From the NCBI RefSeq assembly GCF_900199405.1, contig NZ_LT963430.1, forward strand, positions 1,705,605 through 1,769,604: DNA of 64,000 nt. The letters run 5' to 3'. The translations under genes and the position numbers were made by a program. This DNA comes from Beduinella massiliensis. Lineage in GTDB: Bacteria; Bacillota; Clostridia; Christensenellales; Aristaeellaceae. Within the stretch, counting starts at the first letter, position 1; each line of letters opens with the position of its first letter. The notes under the pieces are model-generated. The model ran no database searches. It had not been told where the DNA came from and saw only the letters and a list, made by a program, of their open reading frames with translations. This document shows, piece by piece, positions 1 to 10,619 of this stretch.

Positions 1-43
1 AAACCGGCCCGCGATGCAGAAAGGATGCATCGCGGGCCGGTTT
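1..43. terminator. Perfect 18-bp inverted repeat, probable bidirectional terminator
   Basis: Positions 1-18 and 26-43 are exact reverse complements around a 7-base loop. The stem is GC-rich inside and ends in A:T pairs, so either strand reads a hairpin followed by T residues. It lies just beyond the stop codon of the leftward small membrane protein gene and probably ends that transcript and one arriving from outside the window. Confidence 0.75.
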
Positions 44-67
44 ATATGCTTTTATTTGAAGAGCTGC

Positions 68-301
68 TCAGGCGCGGACGGATCGGCCCCGCGCATGCGC
101 GGGGAAGCGGCGAACGCTGCCGGGGCGATTGCGGCGAGGTGCGGCAGGATGGGCCGGAGTTACAACGGACTCCGGTTCGGTCTCGCCCCATTGGTCGAGT
201 ATGCGCTGCTGGGCCTGCTCGACGCTCTCGGGGTCGATGACCGCATAGAGGATGATGCCGAAGAAGAGGATGGCGGGCAGCAGGCCGAGAAAGTAGAGCA
301 T
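68..301 (-). CDS. Small single-pass membrane protein, unknown function
   Basis: A 77-residue protein that I do not recognise. Its N-terminus (MLYFLGLLPAILFFGIILYAV) is one hydrophobic membrane segment of about 20 residues; the remainder is polar and rich in Pro and Arg. The start at 301 is chosen because a GGAGG lies 9 bases upstream. A longer open frame continues to 400 but its start has no ribosome site and would overlap the promoter. The gene has a near-consensus promoter at 372-400, with an inverted repeat covering its -10, and faces a LexA-like repressor gene, so it is probably that repressor's target. The reading frame is convincing; the function is open. Confidence 0.55.
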   Translation of the reverse strand: MLYFLGLLPAILFFGIILYAVIDPESVEQAQQRILDQWGETEPESVVTPAHPAAPRRNRPGSVRRFPAHARGRSVRA

Positions 302-353
302 GAAAGGATCCCTCCAACTTAATTTCCGCAGAGAGACGGAAGCGTTTCTCTTG

Positions 354-424
354 TTTTTTAAGTGTAGAATCAGTATAACACTTAAAAAACGAGATGTCAA
401 GCAAATATTGACTTAAAAATTAAG
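354..424. promoter_or_regulatory. Operator cluster with three ACTTAAAAA motifs
   Basis: Positions 354-365 and 378-389 form a perfect 12-bp inverted repeat with a 12-base spacer that contains the leftward -10 box. A third copy of the core motif ACTTAAAAA occurs at 411-419 within a small palindrome (412-424), upstream of the rightward promoter. This is the layout expected for a repressor that controls both divergent genes. The repressor assignment is inference. Confidence 0.6.
372..400 (-). promoter_or_regulatory. Promoter of the small membrane protein gene
   Basis: On the minus strand, TTGACA (400-395) and TATACT (377-372) are separated by exactly 17 bases. This is a near-perfect sigma-A promoter. 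The right arm of the operator repeat (378-389) lies in its spacer. Confidence 0.8.
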
Positions 425-433
425 AGCAACTGC

Positions 434-461
434 TTGCAAACCCCTGCAAATCGTGTATAAT
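434..461 (+). promoter_or_regulatory. Promoter of the XRE/S24 repressor gene
   Basis: TTGCAA (434-439) and a perfect TATAAT (456-461) are spaced by 16 bases. The predicted transcript start leaves a leader of only about 14 bases, carrying AGAGGTG. Confidence 0.65.
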
Positions 462-481
462 AAAAAGCAGAGGTGAAGGAT

Positions 482-1201
482 ATGACGGCGCAGGAACTGG
501 CGCGCAGATTAAAGGAAGCGCGCGTCGCCGCGGGGCTCACGCAGTTGCAGGCCGCATGCGCGATCGGTCGGCCACAGCAGACCTTGGGGGGCTGGGAGAA
601 TGCGCGTTCGCAGCCGGACATCGAGACGCTGACGGCGCTGATGCGCCTGTACCGCGTGAATGCAGCCGCGTTCCTCGGCTTTGAAGCTGAGGTATTCGGC
701 CTGCCCGAAATTCGCCTGATACAAAAATATCGTTCGCTCGATCGACATGGGCGGCGAATGGTGGACTTTGCCCTGCAGGAAGAGGCGGCGCGCCTGCGGG
801 ATGCGGACGACGCGACGGCGGTGCGTCTGCTGCCCTTTCGCATTTCCGACCAACCCGCGGCCGCGGGCACGGGCGTGTACCTCGGGCCGGAGAGCTTCCA
901 CACGATTTACGTCAACGCCGACGCGCTGCCCAGGCGGGCGGCTTTCGGCGTGCCGGTGCGCGGGGACAGCATGGAGCCTGTCTACCACGACGGCGACATC
1001 CTGATCGTCTCCAGCGAACAGCCGCGTGTGGGTGAAGTCGGCGTGTTTACGCTGGATGGCAGCGGCTACGTCAAAAAGCTCGGCGAGGGAGTGCTTCTTT
1101 CGTTGAATCCCGCTTACGGCCCGATTCCCATGGACGAGAGCATCCGCTGCAACGGCAAGGTGATCGGGGTGCTTGAAAAGAACGAAGTAAAGCAATCGTG
1201 A
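482..1201 (+). CDS. XRE-family repressor with S24 (LexA-like) peptidase domain
   Basis: 239 residues. Residues 4-60 form an XRE-type helix-turn-helix. The C-terminal half is an S24/LexA fold with the nucleophile in GDSMEP (Ser163) and the general-base lysine in YVKKL (Lys198). An Ala-Gly pair near residues 128-129 fits the LexA/CI self-cleavage site. Such proteins repress their own promoter and a divergent gene and are inactivated by RecA-stimulated self-cleavage; here that is inferred from the catalytic pair. The ATG at 482 is chosen because AGAGGTG lies 6 bases upstream; a GTG at 473 overlaps that ribosome site. No phage structural genes are nearby, so this is a cellular or residual phage regulator. 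Confidence 0.85.
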   Translation: MTAQELARRLKEARVAAGLTQLQAACAIGRPQQTLGGWENARSQPDIETLTALMRLYRVNAAAFLGFEAEVFGLPEIRLIQKYRSLDRHGRRMVDFALQEEAARLRDADDATAVRLLPFRISDQPAAAGTGVYLGPESFHTIYVNADALPRRAAFGVPVRGDSMEPVYHDGDILIVSSEQPRVGEVGVFTLDGSGYVKKLGEGVLLSLNPAYGPIPMDESIRCNGKVIGVLEKNEVKQS

Positions 1202-1227
1202 GCAACGAAAGCAAAATAGTCTGTTGG

Positions 1228-1259
1228 GCGTCCGGCGCGATGTGCCGGGCGCTTTTTTT
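1228..1259 (+). terminator. Intrinsic terminator after the XRE/S24 gene
   Basis: A 9-bp GC-rich stem (1228-1236 with 1244-1252, one G-T pair) is followed by seven T residues. Confidence 0.85.
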
Positions 1260-1332
1260 GCTTCCGCCACATTTTTTTCAAAATGCCGTCGGAAGTCCGT
1301 CCCGTTTTCGCCGGAATGCGTCCAAATTGCGC

Positions 1333-1341
1333 TGGTACAAT
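1333..1341 (+). promoter_or_regulatory. Possible extended -10 promoter of the Gld-type ABC operon
   Basis: TGGTACAAT matches an extended -10 element (TGnTAnAAT). I see no good -35 hexamer. It is 30 bases ahead of the first operon gene. Confidence 0.4.
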
Positions 1342-1371
1342 GAGGACGACAACGGACTGGGAGGGATCGCT

Positions 1372-2397
1372 TTGATCGAGGTTTCACATCTGACCAAACG
1401 GTATGGACAGCATGTGGCCGTGGACGACATTTCCTTCACCATCGAGCCCGGGAAGATATACGGTTTCCTGGGGCCGAACGGCGCGGGCAAATCCACGACC
1501 ATGAACATCATGACGGGGTGTCTGGCCGCGACGGCGGGGTCGGTGAAGATCGACGGGCACGACATCTTTGAGGAACCCCTGGAGGCCAAGCGCCGCCTGG
1601 GCTACCTGCCGGAGCAGCCGCCGGTATACGCGGACATGACGGTGCGCGATTACCTGCACTTCGTCGCGGAGGTCAGGCGCATCCCGCCAAGGGAGCGAAA
1701 AGACCGAATTGCCGCCGCGATGGCGCGAACGGGCGTGGCGGACGTCTCCGAGCGCCTCATCCGCAACCTTTCCAAGGGCTATCGCCAGCGCGTCGGGCTG
1801 GCGCAGGCTATTTTGGGCGATCCGGAGTTCGTCGTGCTGGACGAGCCGACCGTCGGTTTGGACCCGAAGCAGATCATCGAGATCCGCGATCTGATTAAGT
1901 CGCTGGGGCGCGAGCACACAGTGCTGCTTTCCAGCCACATCATGCAGGAGATCGGCGCCGTGTGCGACTACATCCTCATCATTTCACGGGGGCAGCTTGT
2001 GGCCAGCGGCACCCCGGAGGAGCTGGAGGCGCGCGCGCTGCATGGGCATGCGGTCAACCTGACCGTGCGTGCCGCCGAGCCGCAGCTCTCGAACGCGCTG
2101 AAGGGGCTCGGCGTGCGGGTGGAAAAGGTCTGTGCCTCGCAGGATGAGCCGGGCGCGCTGGATGCGGTGCTTTGGTGGGATGGGGAGGAGGATCGGCGCG
2201 AGGCGATTTTCTACGCGCTCGCCAGTGCGCGCCTGCCGGTTCTCGCGATGGCGGCGGAGCGCATGAGCCTGGAAGCGGTCTTCCTGCAGATGACCGCGGA
2301 CGCAGAGCATCCGGCGGAGTCCGAAAACGGACAGGGCGCGGCGGACGCGAATAAATCGGAGGAAAAGGGGGCGGCGGAAAATGGGAGCGATCTATAA
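1372..2397 (+). CDS. ABC transporter ATP-binding protein (Gld/Nos type)
   Basis: 341 residues starting at TTG 1372, which has GAGGG 6 bases upstream. Visible motifs are Walker A GPNGAGKST, the Q-loop region, the signature LSKGYRQRVGLAQ, Walker B VVLDEPTVGLD and the switch histidine in LLSSHIM. It belongs to the ATPases that drive two-component ABC-2 exporters, like GldA. The last 30 residues or so are an unusual acidic, low-complexity tail that overlaps the next gene by 17 bases. It is the first gene of a four-gene operon with permease, GldG-like and DUF4340 proteins. The substrate is unknown. Confidence 0.9.
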   Translation: MIEVSHLTKRYGQHVAVDDISFTIEPGKIYGFLGPNGAGKSTTMNIMTGCLAATAGSVKIDGHDIFEEPLEAKRRLGYLPEQPPVYADMTVRDYLHFVAEVRRIPPRERKDRIAAAMARTGVADVSERLIRNLSKGYRQRVGLAQAILGDPEFVVLDEPTVGLDPKQIIEIRDLIKSLGREHTVLLSSHIMQEIGAVCDYILIISRGQLVASGTPEELEARALHGHAVNLTVRAAEPQLSNALKGLGVRVEKVCASQDEPGALDAVLWWDGEEDRREAIFYALASARLPVLAMAAERMSLEAVFLQMTADAEHPAESENGQGAADANKSEEKGAAENGSDL

Positions 2398-3244
2398 GCG
2401 CGAGCTGAAAGCCTACTTTACCGGCATGATCGGATACGTGTTCATCGCCTTTGTGCTGCTGTTCATTGGCATATACACGACGGCATACAACCTGAAATAC
2501 CTCTACCCGATGTTTGAATACGTGATCGACAGCACGAATTTCCTGTTCCTCATCGTCGTGCCCATCCTCACGATGCGCGCCTTTGCCGAGGAACGCAGGC
2601 AACGGACGGATCAGCTGCTCTACTCGCTGCCTGTGCGCCTGACAGACGTGGTGCTTGGAAAATATCTGGCGATGGTGACGCTCTTCGCGGTCCCCACGGC
2701 GCTGATTTCGCTCTATCCGCTGATTCTTTCGCGTTACGGCGCGATCGCCCTGGGCACGGCCTACAGCTCCATCGCGGGTTTCTTTGCGCTGGGCTGCTGC
2801 CTGATCGCCGTCGGGCTGTTCATGTCCTCCGTGACGGACAACCAGCTCGTCGCCGCGGTGCTGAGCTTCGCGGTGCTGGTGCTCGCCTTTCTCATGAACG
2901 GCATTGCGGAGCTGATGACCACCACCGCCGCCGCTTCATTGATCGCGCTGACCGTGGCGTCCTGCGCGCTCGGCCTCGTGGTGCGCCTGATGACGGGCAG
3001 CACGTCGACCGCGCTGCTCTCGGGCCTGCTGGTGGAAATGCCGCTGTGCGCGGCGTACCTGTGGCAGCCTGCGCTGCTGGAGGGCGCCCTCGCGAGGATC
3101 ATGGGCGCGCTGGCACTGTTTGACCGCCTGAGCAGCTTTACGGGCGGCATCTTCGACCTGACGGCGCTCGTTTACTTCCTTTCTGTGACCTGCCTGTTCC
3201 TCTTCTTCAGCGTGCAATCCGTTGAGAAGCGGCGCTGGAGCTGA
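2381..3244 (+). CDS. ABC-2 type permease (GldF-like)
   Basis: 287 residues with six predicted hydrophobic spans, beginning with an N-terminal segment (MGAIYKRELKAYF then GYVFIAFVLLFIGIY) typical of ABC-2/GldF permeases. It overlaps the ATPase gene by 17 bases and is followed 16 bases later by the GldG-like gene, so translation is probably coupled. It should form the membrane channel energised by the upstream ATPase. Gld proteins were named for gliding in Bacteroidetes, but the same set occurs widely in non-gliding Clostridia, so no motility role should be read into it. Confidence 0.85.
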   Translation: MGAIYKRELKAYFTGMIGYVFIAFVLLFIGIYTTAYNLKYLYPMFEYVIDSTNFLFLIVVPILTMRAFAEERRQRTDQLLYSLPVRLTDVVLGKYLAMVTLFAVPTALISLYPLILSRYGAIALGTAYSSIAGFFALGCCLIAVGLFMSSVTDNQLVAAVLSFAVLVLAFLMNGIAELMTTTAAASLIALTVASCALGLVVRLMTGSTSTALLSGLLVEMPLCAAYLWQPALLEGALARIMGALALFDRLSSFTGGIFDLTALVYFLSVTCLFLFFSVQSVEKRRWS

Positions 3245-3260
3245 GAAAGGAGGGGAAAAC

Positions 3261-4715
3261 ATGAAGAACGAAGCTACGAAAAAGTCCGGCAAGAAAGGGC
3301 TGTTCAAGACGCGCGCATTTCGCAGCGGCGGTTACAGCGTCGTCCTGTCCCTCGTGGTGGCGGCGGTGATCGTGGCGCTCAACCTGTTTGTCCAGCAGAT
3401 TCCCACGACCTACACCAAGATCGACACGACGCCGGAAAAGCTTTACACGTTGGGCGAGAGAAGCGAGAGCATCGTGGGCGCGCTGGCGAAGGACGTGACG
3501 CTCACGCTCGTGGCCCAGAGCGGGAACGAGGATGTTACCCTTATGGAACTGCTCAGGCGGTATGCCGCGCTCAGCGACCGCGTCACGGTGGAGACGCTGG
3601 ATCCCGTCGTATACCCCAAGCGCCTGGAGAAATATCAGAGCACATCGCTCGCGGAAAACAGTGTGATCGTAGAGAGCGGCGAGCGCTTCAGCGTCGTCGG
3701 TTACAGCGAAATCTATGTTTACGACTATTCCTCCTATTACTATACGGGCAGCTACGACGTCTCCTTCGACGGTGAGGGCGCGATCACCGGCGCCATCGAT
3801 TACGTGACGAGCGACGACCTGCCGGTGCTTTACGCGCTGACCGGTCACGGGGAAAAGGAGCTGGACGCCTGGCTTTCCGAGGCTGTCGCCAAGGAGAACA
3901 TCGAGCTGAAAGATCTGAGCCTGTTGTCCCTGGAAGCCGTGCCGGAGGACGCGGACAGCCTGCTCATCTGCGCGCCCACCACCGACCTGAGCTCGGAGGA
4001 GGCCGACAGGGTTCTCGCTTACATGGAGAGCGGCGGAAAGCTCATGCTCGTCACGGATTATTCGGACAAGGCCATGCCAAACCTCGCGCGCATCACCGAA
4101 AATTACGGCGTCGCCGCACAGGACGGCATCGTCGTGGAGCAGGACATGAACTATTGCCTGCGCGGCTACACGCACTACCTGCTGCCTGAAATAGAGAGCC
4201 ATGAGATCACCGATCCCCTGACGGAAGGCCGCCTGTACGCGCTGATGCCGCTTGCGCACGGCATTCGCAGGCTGGACGCCTACCGCAGCTCGCTCACGGT
4301 CACCGATCTGCTCACCACCACGGACAGCGCCTACAGCAAGCTGGATCCGTATAACGCCACGACCCTGGAAAAGGAAGACGGCGACGTGGAAGGCCCGTTC
4401 TCCGTCGCGGTGGCCGTGTCGGAGACGGTGGACGCCGGCGAGATGCGCCTCGTGTGGTTCTCGACTTCACAGTTCCTCGACCAGTCGGTAAACCAGATGG
4501 TATCCGGCGGCAACGAGGACCTGTTCCTAAACGCGCTGAACTGGATGTGCGAGCGGGAAAACAACATCTCTATTCGCGCCAAGAGCCTGAGCGCGTCGTA
4601 CTTGACCATTCCCAGCGGCGAAGCCAGCCTCATCAGCACCATCATCACCGTGATTTTGCCTCTGCTCGTGCTGTCCGTCGGCATCGTCGTGTGCGTTCGG
4701 AGGAGGAAGCGGTAA
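3261..4715 (+). CDS. GldG-family ABC transport auxiliary protein
   Basis: 484 residues from ATG 3261 (ribosome site AGGAGGGG). One N-terminal membrane span (about residues 20-45) precedes a large extracytoplasmic domain, and a second span with an Arg/Lys-rich tail ends the protein (VCVRRRKR). This is the GldG / ABC-type uncharacterised transport auxiliary architecture. Its stop codon overlaps the next start in TAATG. It presumably works with the ATPase and permease upstream; the exported substrate is not known. Confidence 0.85.
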   Translation: MKNEATKKSGKKGLFKTRAFRSGGYSVVLSLVVAAVIVALNLFVQQIPTTYTKIDTTPEKLYTLGERSESIVGALAKDVTLTLVAQSGNEDVTLMELLRRYAALSDRVTVETLDPVVYPKRLEKYQSTSLAENSVIVESGERFSVVGYSEIYVYDYSSYYYTGSYDVSFDGEGAITGAIDYVTSDDLPVLYALTGHGEKELDAWLSEAVAKENIELKDLSLLSLEAVPEDADSLLICAPTTDLSSEEADRVLAYMESGGKLMLVTDYSDKAMPNLARITENYGVAAQDGIVVEQDMNYCLRGYTHYLLPEIESHEITDPLTEGRLYALMPLAHGIRRLDAYRSSLTVTDLLTTTDSAYSKLDPYNATTLEKEDGDVEGPFSVAVAVSETVDAGEMRLVWFSTSQFLDQSVNQMVSGGNEDLFLNALNWMCERENNISIRAKSLSASYLTIPSGEASLISTIITVILPLLVLSVGIVVCVRRRKR

Positions 4716-6307
4716 TGAGCAAGGGAAAAAGGCTGCTTGTGCTGTGCCTGATGCTGGTGCTCCTCTCGTCAGGCAGCGCGCTCCTCTCGCACTATAGCGA
4801 GTCCCAGACGGCGGCGCGACAGGAGACGGAGGAAGAGGCGGCGACCGTCGCCGCGCTTGAGGACGTGGAGTGGCTGGACGTGACGTTTCTTGGCGAGCGC
4901 ACGAGCCTTCTGCGCGCGGACAGCCGCTGGGTGGATGCGGAGGACCCCGCCTTCCCGCTGGACGCAAGCTATGCCGAGGAGATGGCCGGGGCGCTTTCAA
5001 ACATGCAGTCGGAGCGCAGCGTGACGGGCGAGCTGTCCGAATACGGGCTGGACGATCCGCAGTGCACCGTGACCGCGCGCGACGCGCAGGGCACAGAATT
5101 GACGCTGCAAATCGGCGATAAGAACAAGACGACCGGTCTGTATTACGTGCGCGTGGAGGGACTCGACGAGATTTATACCGTTTCCTCCAGCGCGGTCATG
5201 CCCTTCCTGACGGCGCGGTACGACCGGATCGAGGCCGAGGAATTCCCGGAGATCGCCGCCGACAGCGTGGAGCGCGTGACCGTCGCGGCGGATGGGCAAA
5301 CACGGACGCTTCTGCATCTGCCCCAAGGATCGCCGACCGCTTATACTTCGGCCTACACGTGGTTTGAGCAGACGCTGGACGGTTTGGCGCCGGTCAGCGC
5401 GCAGGCCGCAGAGAACGCCGTCGAAGAAGCGCTGGGCGCCGTGTGCCTGGGCACCGTGCGCTACGACGCAGCGCACGAGGACCTCGCGCGCTTTGGGCTG
5501 GACGATCCCGCCGCGACGCTTGAGGTGACGTATACGCAGAGCACGCGGATGGCGCTGGATGCGCAGGAACGTCTGCAAGTGCGGGCGCTGACGGAACTGA
5601 CAAACCTTCAAAAGTACGGCCTGCTGGACGACTGGCGGGTGGAGGAAACGCCCGCGGAGACAGCCGGCCGCGTCGCCCAATGGCAGGCGGCCGAGGAGGA
5701 CGGGGCGGAGCGCGACTACGACGTGACCCACGTAAAGCGCCTCACCGTATGGGTGAGCGCGCCGGACGCGGACGGAAACAGCTACCTGCGCCACAGCGGC
5801 TCCCGGCGCATCTTCAGCGTGTCGTCCAGCTATGCGCAGGCGCTGGCGGAGCTTTTGCCGGAAGACCTGCGGGACGATTCCGTTTGCCTTGTGGAAGCGG
5901 AACGGGTCAATCGCCTGACGGTTTCATCCGGCGGCGTGACCAAGGTGATCGACGTGGATCGCTCGCCTGTGCGGGACGAGGAAGGCATCCTGAAAAAGAA
6001 CACCGCCTACCGATTGGGCGCGGAGGAAATCGAAAGCGCACAGTTCAGCGGGTTCATAAACCGCCTGAACCTGCTGCAGGCGGAGGCTTACACGGATTCC
6101 AGTGACATCGGCAGCGTATTCATGACGGTGATTTTTGATCAGAGCAGCGCCCGGTACCCGAGCCTCACGCTGACGCTTTACACGTACGACAGCAGCTTCT
6201 ACCGCGCGTCGTTCGCGGGCCGCGAGGACATGCTGGTAAACCGCCGCGACGTGGAAGCGCTGACGGAGCTGTTTGAGGCGATCGGCGCTTCAAAGGAAAC
6301 GGAGTGA
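4715..6307 (+). CDS. DUF4340 protein, membrane-anchored partner of the GldG-like transporter
   Basis: 530 residues. An N-terminal signal-anchor (residues 4-24) is followed by a long extracellular region with the repeated pattern of DUF4340, for example GLDDPQCTVTARD and FGLDDPAATLEVTY, each about 100-150 residues apart. DUF4340 proteins regularly end GldF/GldG operons. The start shares its A with the preceding stop codon (TAATG), indicating translational coupling. The biochemical function of the family is not established. Confidence 0.85.
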   Translation: MSKGKRLLVLCLMLVLLSSGSALLSHYSESQTAARQETEEEAATVAALEDVEWLDVTFLGERTSLLRADSRWVDAEDPAFPLDASYAEEMAGALSNMQSERSVTGELSEYGLDDPQCTVTARDAQGTELTLQIGDKNKTTGLYYVRVEGLDEIYTVSSSAVMPFLTARYDRIEAEEFPEIAADSVERVTVAADGQTRTLLHLPQGSPTAYTSAYTWFEQTLDGLAPVSAQAAENAVEEALGAVCLGTVRYDAAHEDLARFGLDDPAATLEVTYTQSTRMALDAQERLQVRALTELTNLQKYGLLDDWRVEETPAETAGRVAQWQAAEEDGAERDYDVTHVKRLTVWVSAPDADGNSYLRHSGSRRIFSVSSSYAQALAELLPEDLRDDSVCLVEAERVNRLTVSSGGVTKVIDVDRSPVRDEEGILKKNTAYRLGAEEIESAQFSGFINRLNLLQAEAYTDSSDIGSVFMTVIFDQSSARYPSLTLTLYTYDSSFYRASFAGREDMLVNRRDVEALTELFEAIGASKETE

Positions 6308-6432
6308 GGAAAAGGCGGCGCAGCGAACCCCCTGACCGCGGACGCGGCGCCGCCCTTCGTATTTCAGAGCGCCTCTCCGGAACGTTTTAGAGGGACCGGC
6401 ATGAAACGTGCGCGTGCGCGCATACTTTTTCC

Positions 6433-6461
6433 TTGCCTGCGCGGCCAAGGCAGGCTACAAT
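6433..6461 (+). promoter_or_regulatory. Promoter of the YhhN-family gene
   Basis: TTGCCT (6433-6438), a 17-base spacer and TACAAT (6456-6461) lie 40 bases before the chosen start codon. Confidence 0.6.
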
Positions 6462-6501
6462 AGAGGTGCGAAGATTTTGCGCGGGAACGGGAGGGATCGG
6501 C

Positions 6502-7356
6502 GTGGAGAACCCTGAGCAAAACCCTGAGAAACCGAAACGAAAACGCACGCCCGGGCGGAGCGCATGGGAAGCCGCCTTTGCCAGGATCAGGCACGTATGC
6601 GCGTCCATACAAAAGAGCAGCCCGGACGAGTTCGTCTCCGAACAGCTGGACCGGGTCACCATCGGCGATGTGGAGGCAAGGCGGCGCGAGGCGAAGAAAA
6701 AGCGCCGCGAAACGCTCGAGAGGATCGAAGGACGCATGATGACGGTCAAGATCGCCGTCACTTCCGGCCTTTTGATGTTCGCGCTTTTCGCCTACGTCAA
6801 CTGCCCGAATCGATTTACCGCGCTGTGCTGCGCGGCGATGGGCTTCTCCTGGCTGGGCGACGCGCTGCTGATGCAGTATCCGCCCGTGACACACGGCATC
6901 CGTCAGTATTTTCTGTGGGGGATGGCGGCCTTTTTCGGCGCGCAGGTCTGCTACACCACGCTGTTTCTGCGCCTGGGCTACGCGTTGGGCGCGCAGAGCC
7001 TTTTCGTAGTCTGCGGATTCATCGCCGTCTTCGTGGTTGCGGGCATCGTCATCTGGGCCTGCACCATTTTGCAAAATCCCGCGCAGATGCTTGCGCTGCG
7101 CGTCGGCGCGCTCTTTTACAGCGTGGTGGTGAGCCTGATGGCCGCGAGCGCCTGCGCCCTGTTCGTGGCGCACCCCCTGCGCGGGAGCACGATGCTGCTG
7201 GGCGGCCTCCTGTTTTACGTCAGCGATACCCTGATCGCGCTCAACAGCTTCGGCTCGCTGCGGTTGAAGTACCCGGATCTCGCGATCTGGACGCTGTACG
7301 CGCCCGCGCAGGCGCTGCTCATCGCGGGCGTGTGGCTCCTCTCGGCAGGGGTTTAA
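6502..7356 (+). CDS. YhhN/TMEM86-family membrane protein, probable lysoplasmalogenase
   Basis: 284 residues from GTG 6502, with GGGAGGGA upstream. The first 90 residues are highly charged (basic, then KKKRRETLERIEG) and are longer than in most relatives. The remainder has about eight hydrophobic helices with YhhN hallmarks: FSWLGDALLMQ, AAFFGAQVCYT and LLFYVSDTLIALNSF, containing the conserved acidic residues. Family members hydrolyse the vinyl-ether bond of lysoplasmalogens. Plasmalogens are common in anaerobic Clostridia, which fits. The N-terminal extension is of unknown meaning. Confidence 0.75.
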   Translation: MENPEQNPEKPKRKRTPGRSAWEAAFARIRHVCASIQKSSPDEFVSEQLDRVTIGDVEARRREAKKKRRETLERIEGRMMTVKIAVTSGLLMFALFAYVNCPNRFTALCCAAMGFSWLGDALLMQYPPVTHGIRQYFLWGMAAFFGAQVCYTTLFLRLGYALGAQSLFVVCGFIAVFVVAGIVIWACTILQNPAQMLALRVGALFYSVVVSLMAASACALFVAHPLRGSTMLLGGLLFYVSDTLIALNSFGSLRLKYPDLAIWTLYAPAQALLIAGVWLLSAGV

Positions 7357-7364
7357 CTGCACAG

Positions 7365-7400
7365 AAAAGGGACGAGGGTTTGCGCCGCCGTTCCTTTTTA
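7365..7400 (+). terminator. Probable terminator after the YhhN-family gene
   Basis: Arms at 7365-7374 and 7389-7398 pair over 10 bp with one G-T pair; the 3' arm itself ends in a T run. A second GC-rich inverted repeat (7411-7418 with 7460-7467) follows before lepA. Confidence 0.5.
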
Positions 7401-7573
7401 AATCGCTCAACCGAACGCCTGAGCCTGCGAGGGCCTCTCCGAAGACGCGGGAGTCGCCTGCGTTCGGGGGGCGGGGCGCTCTTCCCTGATTTTTTCTTGC
7501 ATTTCTCTTTAAAATCCGCTAAGATAATAGATTAGGAATGCATGCGGCAAGTCCGCTTACGGAGGAATGGTTT

Positions 7574-9376
<1,803 letters not shown>

Positions 9377-9377
9377 C

Positions 9378-10538
9378 ATGGACATCGGGCTTTACATCCA
9401 CATCCCCTTTTGCGTGAAGAAGTGCGCCTACTGTGACTTCGCCTCCTACCCGGGGATGCTTTCCCACGCGCAGACGTACATGGAAGCGCTCTCGCTCGAG
9501 CTTCGCGCTCAGGCGGAGCGCTTTCCCGCATGCAGGGCGAGGACGGTCTTCCTCGGCGGGGGCACGCCCACGCTGCTTTCGGGCGCGCAGGTCGGGGCAC
9601 TGCTGGACGCCGCGCGCTCGTGCTTTCCCTTTGCCGCGGACGCGGAGATCACGATGGAGGGGAACCCCGGCACGCTGACGGCAGAAAGCCTGGCGGCCTA
9701 CCGCGCGGCGGGCGTGAACCGCCTGTCGCTGGGCATGCAGGCCGCGCAGGACGGGCTTTTAAAGACGCTGGGACGCATCCATCGCCTGCATGACGTGCAG
9801 GAGGGCGTTCGCATGGCGCGCGCTGCGGGCTTTGAAAACATCAACCTCGACCTCATCTACGGCCTGCCGGGGCAGACGAAGACGGACTGGCAGGAGACGC
9901 TCGAGCGGGCGCTCGACCTTTCGCCTAAGCACCTTTCCTGCTACGCGCTGATCGTGGAGGAGGGCACGCGCCTGGCCATTTCCCTTTCGGAAGGGAACCT
10001 TCCGCCCCTGCCGGACGAGGACGCGGAGCGGGAGATGTACGAAGCGGCGATTCGGGCCGCGAAGCGGGCTGGACTTTGCCAATACGAGCTTTCCAACTTT
10101 GCGCGGCCGGGCTTTGAATGCCGGCACAATCTGGTCTATTGGACGTGCGCGCCGTACCTGGGCGTGGGGCTCGCGGCGCACAGCTACATGGAAGAGCGCC
10201 GTTTTGGCAATACTGCCCACATGGGCACGTACCTTTCCGCCGTCCGCGCCGGGGAGAGCCCGCAGGATTCCTGCGAGTCGCTTACGGTAAAGGATCGCAT
10301 GTTCGAGCGGGCGATGCTGGGCCTGCGCCTCACGCGCGGCATGGACGGCTCGCGCTTTGCGCGCGACTTTCACGTGACGCCGCAGGCGTGCTGGGGCGAG
10401 AAGCTGACGCGCCTCATAGACGCGGGGCTGCTCATCTGGGAAGGGGATTTTTTGCGCTTGACGCGCCGCGGCATGGACGTGCAGAACGCCGTGCTGGTGG
10501 AACTGATGGACTTTGAAGCACCCAAAAGCGGTTTTTAA
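9378..10538 (+). CDS. hemW: HemW-like radical SAM protein (haem chaperone family)
   Basis: 386 residues. The radical SAM cluster motif CVKKCAYC (Cys12, Cys16, Cys19) is followed by Asp-Phe, and GGGTPTLL and the HemN-type C-terminal domain (residues ~300-370) are present. The family is annotated as coproporphyrinogen III oxidase-like, but members adjacent to lepA and hrcA are generally HemW, a haem-binding chaperone rather than the oxidase. It starts 1 base after the lepA stop and is translated from the same message. Confidence 0.9.
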   Translation: MDIGLYIHIPFCVKKCAYCDFASYPGMLSHAQTYMEALSLELRAQAERFPACRARTVFLGGGTPTLLSGAQVGALLDAARSCFPFAADAEITMEGNPGTLTAESLAAYRAAGVNRLSLGMQAAQDGLLKTLGRIHRLHDVQEGVRMARAAGFENINLDLIYGLPGQTKTDWQETLERALDLSPKHLSCYALIVEEGTRLAISLSEGNLPPLPDEDAEREMYEAAIRAAKRAGLCQYELSNFARPGFECRHNLVYWTCAPYLGVGLAAHSYMEERRFGNTAHMGTYLSAVRAGESPQDSCESLTVKDRMFERAMLGLRLTRGMDGSRFARDFHVTPQACWGEKLTRLIDAGLLIWEGDFLRLTRRGMDVQNAVLVELMDFEAPKSGF

Positions 10539-10579
10539 TCAAAAAAGGTCAAAAAGTTCAAAAAATGCTTCCAAACACC

Positions 10580-10608
10580 TTGACAAAAGCGCAAAGGAGT
10601 GCTATTTT
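10580..10608 (+). promoter_or_regulatory. Heat-shock operon promoter
   Basis: TTGACA (10580-10585), a 17-base spacer and TATTTT (10603-10608). The CIRCE operator begins 12 bases downstream, so HrcA would block initiation or clearance. Confidence 0.8.
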
Positions 10609-10619
10609 TATCACGTTGG

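Noticed and set aside
482-1201. XRE/S24 gene as the edge of a prophage
   Set aside because: No integrase, excisionase, replication or structural phage genes follow; the next genes form an ABC operon with its own promoter.
1372-6307. Gld-type operon as evidence of gliding motility
   Set aside because: The same ATPase/permease/GldG/DUF4340 set occurs broadly in non-gliding Clostridia, and no other gliding genes are seen.
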